A stretch of DNA of 64,000 nucleotides from Trogon surrucura (taxonomy: Eukaryota; Chordata; Aves; Trogoniformes; Trogonidae), in NCBI GenBank assembly GCA_020746105.1, contig CM036621.1, positions 53,478,264 through 53,542,263 on the forward strand, written 5' to 3'. The position numbers were made by a program, and so were the translations under genes. The stretch's first letter is position 1. Each line of letters begins with the position of its first letter. A model generated the notes under the pieces. It did no database searches. It was not told the DNA's origin and worked only from the letters and a program-made list of their open reading frames with translations. Shown here one piece after another: positions 1 to 11,600 of the stretch.

Positions 1-438
1 TCAGTGCTTGTTGCAGGTACTGAGCACCTGAGAAAGGTAGTGGGGTTTTAAAAAAATGGTATTGCCGAGTGCCTGAGCGAAACTCACTTCTTTTATTTTT
101 TTTGTATGCACACACACACTTAGACCAAGTATTTGATTTCATAGTGCAGGTGCACAAATGAGCACTCTTCCTTGATGTTTGACACAGAGGAAGAAGAGGG
201 AGGGAGAAGAACAGAGAAGGGAGAAGAGTAGTCTATTTAGCTGCCAAAGAGCCGGGATAGTTGGCCCTCTGTAGTCACAGAGGTCAATGACAGGGTTTGG
301 TGATGATCCATGGATAATTTAAAGAATGTCTTTAAACTTGGATATGTATTTCCTCCTGTACATAAGGAGGAAAGACCATGAATCCTTTTTTTCCCAAATC
401 CTGTGTTTATTTCATTTTCCACTTGCTTTATTTTGCAG
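1..438 (+). other. KLF7: KLF7 last intron, 3' part
   Basis: This is intronic sequence leading to the KLF7 terminal exon. It ends in a pyrimidine-rich stretch and a TTTTGCAG acceptor at 431-438. It also contains a short CA run near 109-120 and a purine-rich GA stretch near 185-230. No coding signal was recognised in it. The call rests on the adjoining exon. Confidence 0.8.
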
Positions 439-490
439 GTGTTTTTCCAGGTCTGATCACCTCGCCCTCCACATGAAGAGACACATCTAA
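439..490 (+). CDS. KLF7: Krüppel-like factor 7, terminal coding exon (end of third C2H2 zinc finger)
   Basis: After the AG acceptor, one base completes a codon from the previous exon. The exon then reads CFSRSDHLALHMKRHI and a TAA stop at 488-490. This is the second half of the third C2H2 finger of the KLF family, with the DNA-contacting RSDHLALH helix and the two zinc-binding His of H-M-K-R-H. From family knowledge, a terminal Ile after KRH fits KLF7; KLF6 ends in Leu and KLF4 in Phe. KLF7 is a nuclear activator that binds GC/CACCC boxes and acts in neuronal and other cell differentiation. The neighbouring convergent CPO gene supports KLF7, because these genes are neighbours in human. The rest of the gene lies left of the window. 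KLF6 is the main alternative. Confidence 0.93.
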
Positions 491-2709
491 ATATCAGTCA
501 GCTTGGCATGGATATTGTCCAAGCTAAGTGTTGTGAGATGGAAGTGGAACTCAAGTTAACAACGCGCTACCTTGCAGGAGAAGAGAACTTGATCACGTGT
601 AATCCTCTGTACGGAGACCACAGGCTCACACTGTCATGCACCCAATTATACTTTGATATGTACATCGGTTCTTTATGCCTTGCCCCAGCTGGATGGGCGA
701 AGATGCAGGGGAGGAAATGGTATAGAGGTGAAGTCAATGAGGAGGAACATTTGCTTACAGTACTTCATCCCTCTTGGATTTGTTTCCTGGTTTTGCCAAC
801 GGAAATCAAAGAAAATGGAGGAGGCTTCCCTGCAGGTGGACAGCAGTAGGAGGGGCTTATTTAACTTGCTTCTCAGTGCAACTCAATAGAAGAATATGTC
901 ATCTTGAAGTTGCATACTTGTAGCACTAACTTTCTTTTTAAATAGATGGGGGGAAAAACAATGACCTAGAAAACCAAATCCCAGTTTGGTAGCCAAAATT
1001 AACCTCTTGGTTCATTTGTTCTTTGTCTGAGGATTCCTAATGTTCAGTGCGTCAGACTTCTCACAGACACTTTGACCTGTCTTGGTTTTGGTTCTTCTTC
1101 CTAGGACTGAGCTATTGAGATCCTTTTAAGTCCATACCGGTGGCCTTAATGGCAGTAGACTGTGGAGTGACACTTGTGACACAAAAAGATCCTTTTTTTG
1201 GCCTGAGTTTATGTAGACTTCACGGAGGACTATATTTTTGTTGGTTGTTTTTGTTTTAATTTTTGTTTTGGCTATTGCACAACATATGCACTAGGGACTC
1301 TGGAAGCTGCTGCCATGATGGCTAAGTGGCCAAGGGATAGACCCCCGAGAAACAGCGCCTAATATCTCTGTAGGCCTCACCTTATTGCCATAGCTAGGAC
1401 TTCTTGTTTATTTGTTGAACAGAAAACTTTAAAAGCTTATTTGGAAGCTTAAACATTTTTTCTCTTTTCTCCATAAACAAGTGATCTTCAGAACTCCTTG
1501 TCTTCACCTGGATATCGGTCTGGGACTGGCCACACAGGCATGACAACAGGATTCCTTCCACATCATGTGAGCATGTTAGCCACAACCCACAGTGACTTAG
1601 TGATGAATTATGTTGCTTTTTATTGCTCTTCTTCTATTAACCAGTTCAAAACATTAGACTTTTGTTTGTGTAAAGAGCACCTGCAGACATATTAATTTAA
1701 AGCTAGTGTTTATTGAGCATCTTACACACAGAAAAAAAAAACAAGCCAAAAATCCTGCTCCAGTCTCCGAGTGGGAAATCGCGAACCTCTTCCAAGTACA
1801 ATGGCTTCATTCAGCATTAGCCTTTTAAAGAAATTATCAAAGTCCTCCTTTTCCATTCCTCAAGTTGATGCTGTAGCCCACTCCTATATGAAAAAATGTA
1901 ACAGTGTGAACAGTGAATGAAGGGTTGGATTTTACGTACAGCAGTGAGGCTTTTCCAGATGATTCGTCTAAAGTATTACTAACCTAGAGGTCCATTTTGG
2001 CCTACTGTGTGAACTGTCAAGGAGAAGTGGAGGTCTCATGCTCACCCTTCAGTCCTATTGATAATTTGATTTTGTTGGCTCAAAGTGGATTAAAGTTTTC
2101 ATTACAAAAGAGAAACAAAAAAAAAAATCGTACCGTAACTTGCATTTGAAACTATTTGGCACTGGCCCTGACTCCAAAGACTGCATTTAGGACCATAAAA
2201 TGGCCTATGCAAGCAGGCAGGTGGTCATTAGGTTGTATATTTTGTATATTCTGGGGCCATGCCTACAAGATGTGTCTAGAAATGAAACAAAATGGCGTGT
2301 GGTCCACAAATGGTTGCTGCTCTTTTATACTGTATTAGCCAACTGCCCCTCTTTGACTGTTTTGACTCATTGACTGTTAAATATTTCCCTTAATTTATGT
2401 TTTGGGAGGTAAAACTGTACTCTTAGGGCTCAAAAGAACAAAGAAGAAACTCGATAGATGTTTAAGAGCCGTCACCGGGATCCCTGGCACTTGAATTCTC
2501 AGCATTTTGCAACCTTTGGTTCCAGTGAGAGATTGAATTTACTCTAAAGATGCTGTTTTTCCTCACAGTTTTCACAAAACACTGTGACTGTCAACTGAAC
2601 ACTTGGGGGACAGGGGGGAAATATGATGTCTGGCCCATATGGCATGAAATATGGACCAAAATCTAACCATCATTTAGGGACAATGATGTAACATTTGTGG
2701 TAAGAGCAT

Positions 2710-2773
2710 GAGAGAGAGCAAGAGAGAGAGTGAAAGAAAGAAAAGAAAGACAGAGAGAAAGAGAGGGAGAACG
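2710..2773. repeat. GA-rich simple repeat
   Basis: An almost pure purine run of GAGA/GAAA units within the KLF7 3' UTR. As mRNA it would be a long GA-rich tract. Confidence 0.85.
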
Positions 2774-2814
2774 AATATTGAGTTTATTCCAAAGATTTAA
2801 AACTAACTATACTC

Positions 2815-2860
2815 TATATGTGTATATATATATATGCTTATATATATATATATGTATACA
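2815..2860. repeat. TA/TG dinucleotide repeat
   Basis: Two runs of alternating TA are separated by GCT and flanked by TGTA. This is a microsatellite in the KLF7 3' UTR, about 40 bases after the GA tract. Confidence 0.85.
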
Positions 2861-4240
2861 TTTAAAATTGCGGAGCACTGCTTGCTGACAATCTCGTATT
2901 TCTCTACTTCTGTATTTGCATACTTTTTATGGCCATTCCACCCAGCTGTTCCACTGGGACTGAGGGCCCTAGAATCCAATTTGTGTTGGAATATATAGAG
3001 CATCCTGCCAGATGTCTAATGGGAACTGAAACCTCAGCTGTGTGAAACTGTAGAGCATCCAATCCGTGCATTAGATTAAAAAAAAAGGATGAGAGAATCC
3101 AAGAATGTCATTAGTGTAGTGTCCTAAAGTGTGTGCTCTCAAACCCATCACTATGATATTCACTGGCTGTGAACCTGTATAAATATCCTCCTTTAACCTC
3201 TGAACACACCTGCCTTTAGACATGCTGTTGGTAGTCTACAAACCTTAATTACTAAGTGACAGTTGAAGTACCCGACTCCATATAAAGTGGAAAAAATCAA
3301 GAAGGACTTTATTTACTTCCGGTTGTCATTTATAGTCTTGTTGACATCTTATGTAAGTATGGCAGAACAAGGGCTCCATGGAAAAAAATGTGCTGAGAAG
3401 TCTGATTCTTCTGTTCTAGAGGCAGACCTACAGCTAAATCATGGATCCAAATAGCCTAAAAACTATAAGGAAAAGGAGAATAAGAGACTTAATCAGATTT
3501 CAGGTTTCTCAGGCTCCCTCTGCAGCAGGTCTTGAACTCTGAAGCCAAATTTCAAGCTTTGGGACCATGTCTTCTGTTTGTAAAGGGAGATGTTTTCCAC
3601 CTGTATGCATGGTGTTCTCAGTCAATCTCTGGACTTCAGTTTTTGGGTGCTCATATGAAAGTGTCTTAGTCATTACTAAAATTTTGAAACATAGCTGGTA
3701 TTTTGTAGATGGAGTTTCCATTTTGGAAAGGCCTAATTAGTGACACATTCTGGGATTCACTTTTTACGATTGCAAGTTTTGTTTCTTCACAGATATTGTA
3801 AACTGTACACTTCAAACTTACGTAATCTGTAATAGCTAGATCCTTTCTGGGCCGGTGTCTCCTTGCTAAAGTTGTACAGTTGTCCTCTATTTGTAAACTA
3901 TGAGTAGAAGCGGACTAATGAGGAAAGGGTAATCCTCTCTGTAAGGCTTCTTGGGAGCAAACCCGTAAGTAGATGATTTGGTGACAGCTGAGGAACAAGT
4001 TACGCAGCTGTGGAGAGGAGAGGCTTAACCTTGTTTCCTTCATGCCAGATTTATGCCTCTTTGCAAAAGAGAAGCAGTTCTAAGAAAGTCAGATTGTGGT
4101 TTTCAAGGCCACGGAACTTCAGGCCATTTGACAACAAGTTGAGACAAAAGTCTCACAAAAAAAGTGTACGTAGAGGAAGCAACTAAAACAAATGTGAGTT
4201 TTTATGAATAGCTAAACAATATTTTGGAGCAGAGCAGTCA

Positions 4241-4728
4241 ATCAGAGAATCATGCTGGTAGGAAAGGGCCTCCAGAGGCCATTTTGGCCAACCTCCAACT
4301 AGAGCTGGTTGCTCAGGGCAATATCCAGCTGAGTTTTCAATATCCTCAAGGATGGAGATTCTACAACCTCCCTGTGCAGACTGGTCCAATAATTGACCAC
4401 CTTTATCGTAAAAAAAATAATTAAAAGTTCTGTGTATCAGGTAGGAATTTTCCATACTTGATCTTGTTTTCATTGTCTCTTCCACTATGCACCTCCAAGA
4501 AGAGTCCGGCTTCTTTCCTCTACACTTTCTGTTAGGTATTTGTAGACAGCAATAAGACCTACCCTTACCCTTCTCTTCCTAAGATTGAATCATGTCTCTC
4601 AGCCTCTCTTCATCCATCATGTGTTCCAGAACCTGATCTACATGGTGGCTCTCTGCTAGACTTGCTCCAGTATGTCAATAATTTTCTTGTAATGCGGAGA
4701 CCGAAAGCAGAAAGAATATTTCAGATCA
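4241..4728 (-). mobile_element. Old CR1 LINE fragment, 3' part, antisense to KLF7
   Basis: Read on the + strand this follows the reverse complement of a CR1 3' end. It opens with an AGAATCATG tail remnant, then a diverged GGAAAGGGCCTCCAGAGGCC, then the GGTTGCTCAGGGC and CAAGGATGGAGATTCTACAACCTCCCTG segments. Further on are the AGAAGAGTCCGGCTTC, GTATTTGTAGACAGCAATAAGACC and TCTCAGCCTCTCTTCATC segments. It is clearly diverged and has small indels, so it is an old copy. It lies in the presumed KLF7 3' UTR. The right boundary is approximate. Confidence 0.85.
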
Positions 4729-5333
4729 AGATGTACTTCATATGTTACAGTATTGATATAATTTATTTATTCTGGATTTTTCCATTATCTAATTGAGACA
4801 AGCAACACTCTATGACAAGATTCTATTTTGAAAGCTGACTAATGAAAAATAATTTAGGAACCACTGATACAAAGACTTTTCTAAACCAATTTGCTGAACC
4901 TGTGTGTAAAAATATGCTTATAGACCATGTTTCCGTATTGTCAACTTGAGGCCTGGCAAGCAAGATTCTGTTTTTCCAACAAAATCATTGCTGTTTTACC
5001 TTAAACTAAAAGAATGTATTGTTTCACTCATACTATATCAAATATGAAGACACATGATGCTGTATTTTTGTCATTTCTAAGACCAAAACAACACTTCAGT
5101 GCACCTTTGTTCTGCTTGTTTTTCCTCTTAGGAGATAAAGAACAACCTAAAATGTGACACGTATTTTATAAAGATTGGTCTGTCAGAAAAGGGTATTCCA
5201 GAGTTCAGAGTATTTTTCATTACCCGAGAGTTGTTCTTTCTCAATAGCCAGTACTCAGTCTAGAAAGTTATATTATCCAGATAAATTTGCAAGTGGAGAA
5301 AAGATGAGCTGAAATCCTAGATTCTTTCAGTGT

Positions 5334-5445
5334 CTTGGACAAGGCCATGAGCAGTCTGATCTAACTGAGCCATTTTTTAAACAGAGGGTTACATGACCTC
5401 CAGAGGTACCTTCCAACATTAATTTTTCTTTTCCTGTGATTCATT
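5334..5445 (+). mobile_element. Old CR1 LINE 3'-end fragment
   Basis: Shows a diverged CR1 3' end in + orientation: TTGGACAAGGCC...GAGCAGTCTGATC..., then ACATGACCTCCAGAGGTACC and TTCCAACATTAA. This corresponds to the final roughly 110 bases of CR1, with the terminal octamer repeat eroded. It points opposite to the copy at 4241-4728. Confidence 0.65.
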
Positions 5446-7964
5446 TCAGAGCTCTCCCTAATTAAATGTGTACTGGTTCTAGTTCATCCCAGTCTTGTCC
5501 TGGCAGGACAGACTCTAAGACAGGTCTGTAGGGTGTCGCTCAAACTCTGATAGCTTCGCCCTTTGTCAGACTTCTTCATGAGGAAGACTTGGAGAGGAGG
5601 AAGTTTTAAAAAAACCCCAAAACCTTAGCAAACCAGTTTGAAGCAGTATCGTACCATGAGATGTGCCACAGGTGCAGGGACCAAACAGATATTATGGAAA
5701 CAAGTTTGCTAGCCTGGAAGACCCATGAGCTCTCTCAAAAATTGTTTCCAGGACCTGAAATCTAAGCCAACATATATTTTTACAAAGGTGGACATTAAAT
5801 GCGTTTAAAAAAATTCTTTCTTATTTTCCTCAAACTTTGTGGGATTTGGTTTATTGGTTTTTTTCGGCCGGCATATTTTCACTTAGTAGGTGGAAAGCAC
5901 TGACCAAACACAGATGGCAAAGAAGAATCCAAATGCAAGAGGAGCCCCCAGGTCCTTGTGTTTGGAACTGTTTTAACTTCAGGAGTAAGAAGATAACTAG
6001 TCACTGAGGTGTATGGCTAAAATGGAGTTGAATAATATGATAGTTGGAGTGATTGAGTGTATCTTATCTATGACCTTTCTGATATCTGTGGAGTCAGGCT
6101 TTCTCCCTCATTTTTACTTGGCCCTATATGATTTGGACTTTTTAGCTGTCTCTAACACAGAGGTTGCTCCTCCTATTTAACATAGTTTGTTTATCTGTGT
6201 ACAAGGGGTCATAATTGGTGCTTTTTGACAAAACTGATGAAAATCCAACTTGCTTAAGTATTTCCTTTTTGCTGCCTGTTCCTTTAAATGTATGTCAAAA
6301 TCTTTAAATTTAAAAAATCAAGGAGAAGAAAAAATTGTAAATAATTCAATGTTACTAGGCCAGCACCCAGTGGATCAAGGGCTTTTATTCTTTATTTCAT
6401 TCAGGACGTGGCACATCCTGTCATTCCATCCAATAAGACTGTTTTTAAGCTTTCATGTCCTGGATGAGACCTTTAACTCAGCACTCTTAAAATATTTCTT
6501 GCTGATTTCAGATAGAATTGCACTTGCATAGAAACCCACATACCAAGAGCAAAACCAATGCTTGACAATAACTCTTTCTAACTCTGTCTTGAAAAGTGAA
6601 AATTATTTCCTTCCAAGGTAACTACTCATTGACAAGTCTTGCCTGTCTTTCATTAGCATTAAATCTATGTGTTCTTTAATGATCATTTCCAGATCAAACT
6701 TAGATGTTCTTCCTTTTGTCACATCTGTGTCTCTTTTTATTAATAGTTTAGGGATGACTACTGCGGTCTTTCTCCTCCACAGCTCTACACTGGCTTCAGT
6801 GGCAAGATTTAGCATTGTAAGAACTGTAGGATCTGGCCTACCAGGTACCAACATCTGTCTCATAAAGCTGAGACTTCCCTCCTCCCTTAGAGAAAGAAGT
6901 CCAAGACATACTCATGCTGTATAAGTTATATATATAATGATATAGTTGTATATATAAATTATATACATAAAAACGTGGAGCTGGGGGGAGGGATAGGCTG
7001 CCTTTATCACCTCAAGGATGGGTTTCCCTACCTGAAAACTTTAAAATGCAGGCGTCGTTTTTCAAACAGGGTTTTATAGTTTTCCTTAATGCTTGTTAAT
7101 GGCGTTTTTGATGTAATAATTGAAGTTGGAACTCTTCGTGATTTTCAAAATGAAAGCTTTGATGATTTTTTTTTAAGTGCTTTGGTCCTAACTTCTATAT
7201 ACTGCCAGAAAACAGGTTCTCCACCCTGTTTCTGTGTGGGTGTGGATGTACAGCATTATACTGTATATACCTACACAGAAGAAGAAACCGAGCTACTGAC
7301 TTACAGTTTGTAGTAGCCAACCGTGCCTATTGCTTTGATTTAGGGAGGGCACATGCTGTTGCCACTGCATTTTAGGAATCATGTCAGCTTCTGTAGGGAA
7401 GTTTTCAACAATGCTGGGAAATACGTATTTCTGTGTACTGTGAATGAGTAGGCTGCAAATCTGGGGCTTGGGAGGGGAGGTGGGAAGGGAGAGGGTTGAG
7501 GGCTTAGCATGTACACACTAAAAGTGAACTAGAATGGACAGAAAGGTGACAATTTTAGCCTTTATTGTTGGGCTTTCGGGGAAATGAAAAGCTAACATGC
7601 AGTCCCTGGAAGGTCTGATGGCTGAAGGGCTGATCTTTATATTTTGCAACATAGATTTTACCTGTCACTCACTATTTTAAAACCCCAGTCCACTCAGATT
7701 CTGGGAGTAGATCAAAACACTGGTTTAAACACTACTTTATTTGTTACCAAGGCCATGTCTCTACCAGGGAAGTTGCCCTACGTTAAAATGAGAGTCTAGT
7801 TAAAATAATTTTGTAGCTGCATCTATTACTTGATTGCCTGGATTGAGTTTGCATTGGCATCCTGTGCGGATAAGCTGAAGTGTAAGAAATGCTTCAACCA
7901 ATTAACATACCTCTGCAGGAAGGTTCTTGCACCGATTTAAGTACCTGGTTTTGAATTCACTGCA

Positions 7965-7970
7965 AATAAA
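7965..7970 (+). terminator. KLF7: Possible alternative KLF7 poly(A) signal
   Basis: A canonical AATAAA lies within GCAAATAAACCAG, about 690 bases before the distal signal. The sequence after it is less GT-rich than after the distal site, so use is uncertain. Confidence 0.25.
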
Positions 7971-8656
7971 CCAGGACAACTTTTCTCTTAGAAACAAGGC
8001 CTTAGTTTAGCATATCTGCTCGTCTAGTTGAAAAAAATAGTAACGCAGGCTGAGATTTTTATTTTCTTGCTTTGCGAAATGACCTGTTTTCTTTCTTGTC
8101 CTTTGAAGCCTTTCTTGCTCTCTACTACGCATTAGATTTTTGTTTGGGGGATTTTTTTAGCAACAACAACAAAAAAGTATGAATGCTCCCTATTAAAAAA
8201 AAAACCCACACAAAAACCCCACAACATTGCTTGAAGGACTTTCATTTTGCACTATAATTTTTCTTTTACCAGATGTGTCTGACAAGTGCATTTTGGAGAT
8301 GCCCTCGGTCACGTTCTCTCAGGCCTACTCTGGTATTTCTAATATATCACAGAAGTACCCAATCTTGTAGCCCTCAGTTCTGCCTTTTTTTGACATTTTA
8401 TTTTTTTTAAGCTTTTTATATATATATATAAATATATTACTTTGTCAGTTTTTTTGCTGTACAAAAAGTCTTAAGATTTAAAAATATTATTTGTATTATA
8501 TGATGGTGGTATGTTAATGTTACAAAATTATTAATGAAGAAAAAATTTATTTTTGTTACTGGTCTGTTTCATAATTCTTTTTTAAATTGGTATATTGTAA
8601 GATATCTATGCAAAAATGTTATGTGACGCATTTTTATTTAAGAATGTAATATGTGT

Positions 8657-8662
8657 AATAAA
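8657..8662 (+). terminator. KLF7: KLF7 distal poly(A) signal
   Basis: An AATAAA sits at the end of an AT-rich UTR segment. It is followed by CAGTAGAATGTGTTTGG and, further on, TTAGTGTGCCTTGTAT, which provide GT-rich downstream elements. Cleavage is expected near 8675-8690. The extent of the KLF7 transcript rests on this inference. Confidence 0.7.
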
Positions 8663-8690
8663 CAGTAGAATGTGTTTGGCCCGACAGTGC

Positions 8691-11600
8691 TTAGTGTGCC
8701 TTGTATATTATTTCCTTATGGAAACTTCTGTGAAGAGTTGAATGGCTTTTGAGTACCAGTTAAGGCTATGGTTCTGTAAAAAAAATGTCAACATAAAATG
8801 TATCACTTCTAAGTATACTTTAGCGTATCAGAATCACATTTTTTGGATTTAAATATTTTTTAATGTATTTTATAGCAGTCCAAGTGTTGTTTTATGTTCT
8901 TGCCATATCACATGTTGCTTTTGACAAAGATGCTCAAGAAGGAGGTTCGTGTTCTTAAAAGCTGACCCGATTTGACTTGTTGGAGTCAGTGACTTCAGCT
9001 GTCTGACAGTTTACACTGGTTGAAGATTTCAGCCAGTATTATTTTTTATAAAAGACGCAGAGAACACTTGCATTGTGTTTTCCATGGCTAGCTTTAAAAC
9101 ATTTGTCGATCGGTGGTCACAACAGGACTAGACTGGGAGGCTCCTGAGCACTGGAGCTGTGCTCCACAGGCCGTGTATCAGGCTGTCGCACAGGAGCGCG
9201 GTGTTGTTCTCTTTCCCCCGCCTCAATCATTTAGTCTCCCTCTTTAATGTCTGCAAAATTGTAAGCACAATTGAATCCGCCTGGATGCTCAGGTACTAAA
9301 AATGTATTTAGGCAGTAAAAACAGTCATTCTGAGCACAATTACTTTGCAGTGTCATGGCATAAAATGAAATTACTTTTTTCAAGTTAGGCTGGTATCCCT
9401 TTAGGGTTTTGCTGTCTTTTGCTCACACACTGCAGCAACCTCAGCAGACATTGCGTACAAACACCCTATAGGGCTCATTGAATTTCAGCTTGCTGGCTTT
9501 TATTTCTGGGACGACACGCCTCACTTGCCCCGTTGGGAACCTGCTAGGACTGTTCATGTCAGACAGACAGAGGATAGGATTCCCCTCCTGACATCTGCAT
9601 CTAGAAGCCATATGACAATTGTAACCTGCTCGTTTATACTCCCTCTGTAGCTAATGAAGAGAGACATATCCAGGGGTGACTCCCTCCAGGGGATGAGTTT
9701 GAATCCAAAAGGAGCTGAGATGATGTCAAGCATTTCTGGAAAGCCACGTGGTAAGTTGGAAGACAAAAGCTCCAGCAATGCCCATGGCTGCTCTCGTCAC
9801 TTGGGTTGTACCAGATGTTTGATGATGGACATAATTTTAGTGTTTGGATTTATGTTAATGAACAACTCTTGAGCACTGGAAGAGGGCTCAACACAAGTAA
9901 AAATTTGTGCGTTCCAGGTGATCAAAACCGCACAGTGCTCTGGCTGCTTCTGTGTGACAGTGATATCTCGATGTCACTCTTACACAGCATAAGGCAGTCA
10001 GCTGTCATAGTGGTTTTGGCTTCCTACCATGAAAACACCAGGCTTAAAAAAAATGCTCTCTTTATAGATTCAGGTATTTTTGTGGTGTAGACATGAATGG
10101 AGTTATGTACAACACAGAATCTTTCTGCAAATAGAATTTTGACTTCAGAGCTTTTTTCTTGTAAAGACAAGGTCCACCTTCCTCTGCTTTCTCTCTTCCT
10201 TGAAATCCTCTGGAAGCTTTTATCATCTCACCTACCTTGAACTTTCTAACAGTTACATGTCTGTATGTCTAGATAAAGATACTTCCAGTGTAAATGAGGG
10301 TCTCCACCTGTGAAAGAGACTTATAGAGAGTTCTGGAACAACCTTTTTGAAGGAAACTTGGGGGCAACACAGCTACTTCTTTCACCTGTATTCAACTGGC
10401 ATGAATTGGAGGGAAGATTATCCATTACAGATAAATGTGTAACCAGTTTGTTTTCCAGTAACTTACAGAAAATACAATGCTTTACTGTCTTGCATTTCCT
10501 CTTGGAAGCAAATAGGTTATTAGTGTGCAGGAATAGCTGTCAGGCACTTCCCTGGGCTGGACGCCAGGGAGAAAAGGTACTGTGAAAGAACTCCTTCCCT
10601 ATGAAATTGTTCAGGGAGCATGCAGTCATGCACCTTGGGCAACTCCCATGGTCAGGGTGTGGAGTTCTCTAAGGAGAAAAAATAAAAAATAATTCTAGGG
10701 TTGGATTGCATGTGACCATCCTGTTGAGTTCATCTGATGTAAACTCATCAAGTGCAAACTTTGCATGACTTTTCAGACATAGTTCTCTCCTTCACAGGCA
10801 GCTCAGTTGAAGCAGGATGGGGCTGAAGGAGCCCATACCCCTTTCTCAGACTGTAGGAGGCTGACTGTAGGAGCATGACTCTGCAACACCGTGGCTGTCG
10901 GGGGGGGCAGCTTACTCTTACAGAGGCAGTTGTCAGATGCATTAGTTTCCTCAAGTACCTTCTTTTCCAAGCTACTTGAACTGAAAAAAAAAAAGAAAAA
11001 AAATGCTTCCTATGAAACTTAAAAATGTAGATTTTTCTCCCTTCTTCTTAGTTTTCTTTACCTCATCTTGAGTAAATAATGAGAGCAGGGTTAAGAGTGA
11101 ATGAAAGTGAGGATTAGCCACCACAATTATGCTATTTTAGTGATTTTTACTAGTATTTGTAATACTTCTGGGTTTAATTATTTTTTAAATATGTCAGTCA
11201 CTTTTGACATGAAATAAACAGTTTTTCATGAACAGTTTCTGACTGCCTGGCTGGAATTCTTTCCAGAGGTGCAGTTGCAAGCCCTGTCTGCTGACAGAGC
11301 TCATATACTTCATTGTATACCTCTGTGGTGCTGAGATCTGACAAGGGTTATTGGAATTACTGCTTCCAGGGGCCTTCTGTGTCTATGGCTTCAGTTTTCT
11401 GGAGATCTCTTGCCTGAAACCAGAGCAGACATATCCTATTTTCAGACACTCTTCCTCCTGTACACCTGCACATGGTTTCACATTCATTGTCTGCTTATGT
11501 TCTGGCTGGTTAATGTTCAGCGATGGAGAGCCAATAAAACTGAAGAAGATGAAGCTGTTCTGTACCTAATTAGTTGTGAGTTTAAAATTCCTCAGAGCTT

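Larger units (their letters stand above)
491..8685 (+). other. KLF7: KLF7 3' untranslated region (long)
   Basis: No acceptor-led coding exon or convincing ORF follows the KLF7 stop. The first strong AATAAA followed by a GT-rich stretch is at 8657-8662, giving a 3' UTR of about 8.2 kb. KLF7 transcripts in mammals are known to have 3' UTRs of several kilobases, so this is plausible but inferred. The last 300 bases are extremely AT-rich, with several ATTTA and TATTTAT motifs typical of unstable mRNAs. The UTR includes GA and TA repeats near 2.7-2.9 kb and two old CR1 pieces at 4.2-5.4 kb. A weaker AATAAA at 7965-7970 could give a shorter form. Short ORFs such as 508-849 resemble nothing and are taken as chance. 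Confidence 0.72.

Noticed and set aside
439..490. KLF6 or KLF4 instead of KLF7
   Set aside because: The final residue is Ile, not Leu (KLF6) or Phe (KLF4), and the convergent CPO neighbour matches the KLF7 locus.
508..849. 113-codon + ORF right after the KLF7 stop
   Set aside because: It lies in the KLF7 3' UTR, has no domain and overlaps another chance ORF in a second frame.
6603..6863. 86-codon - strand ORF in the KLF7 3' UTR
   Set aside because: The composition looks protein-like, but there is no recognisable family or splice context, and an ORF on the opposite strand overlaps it.
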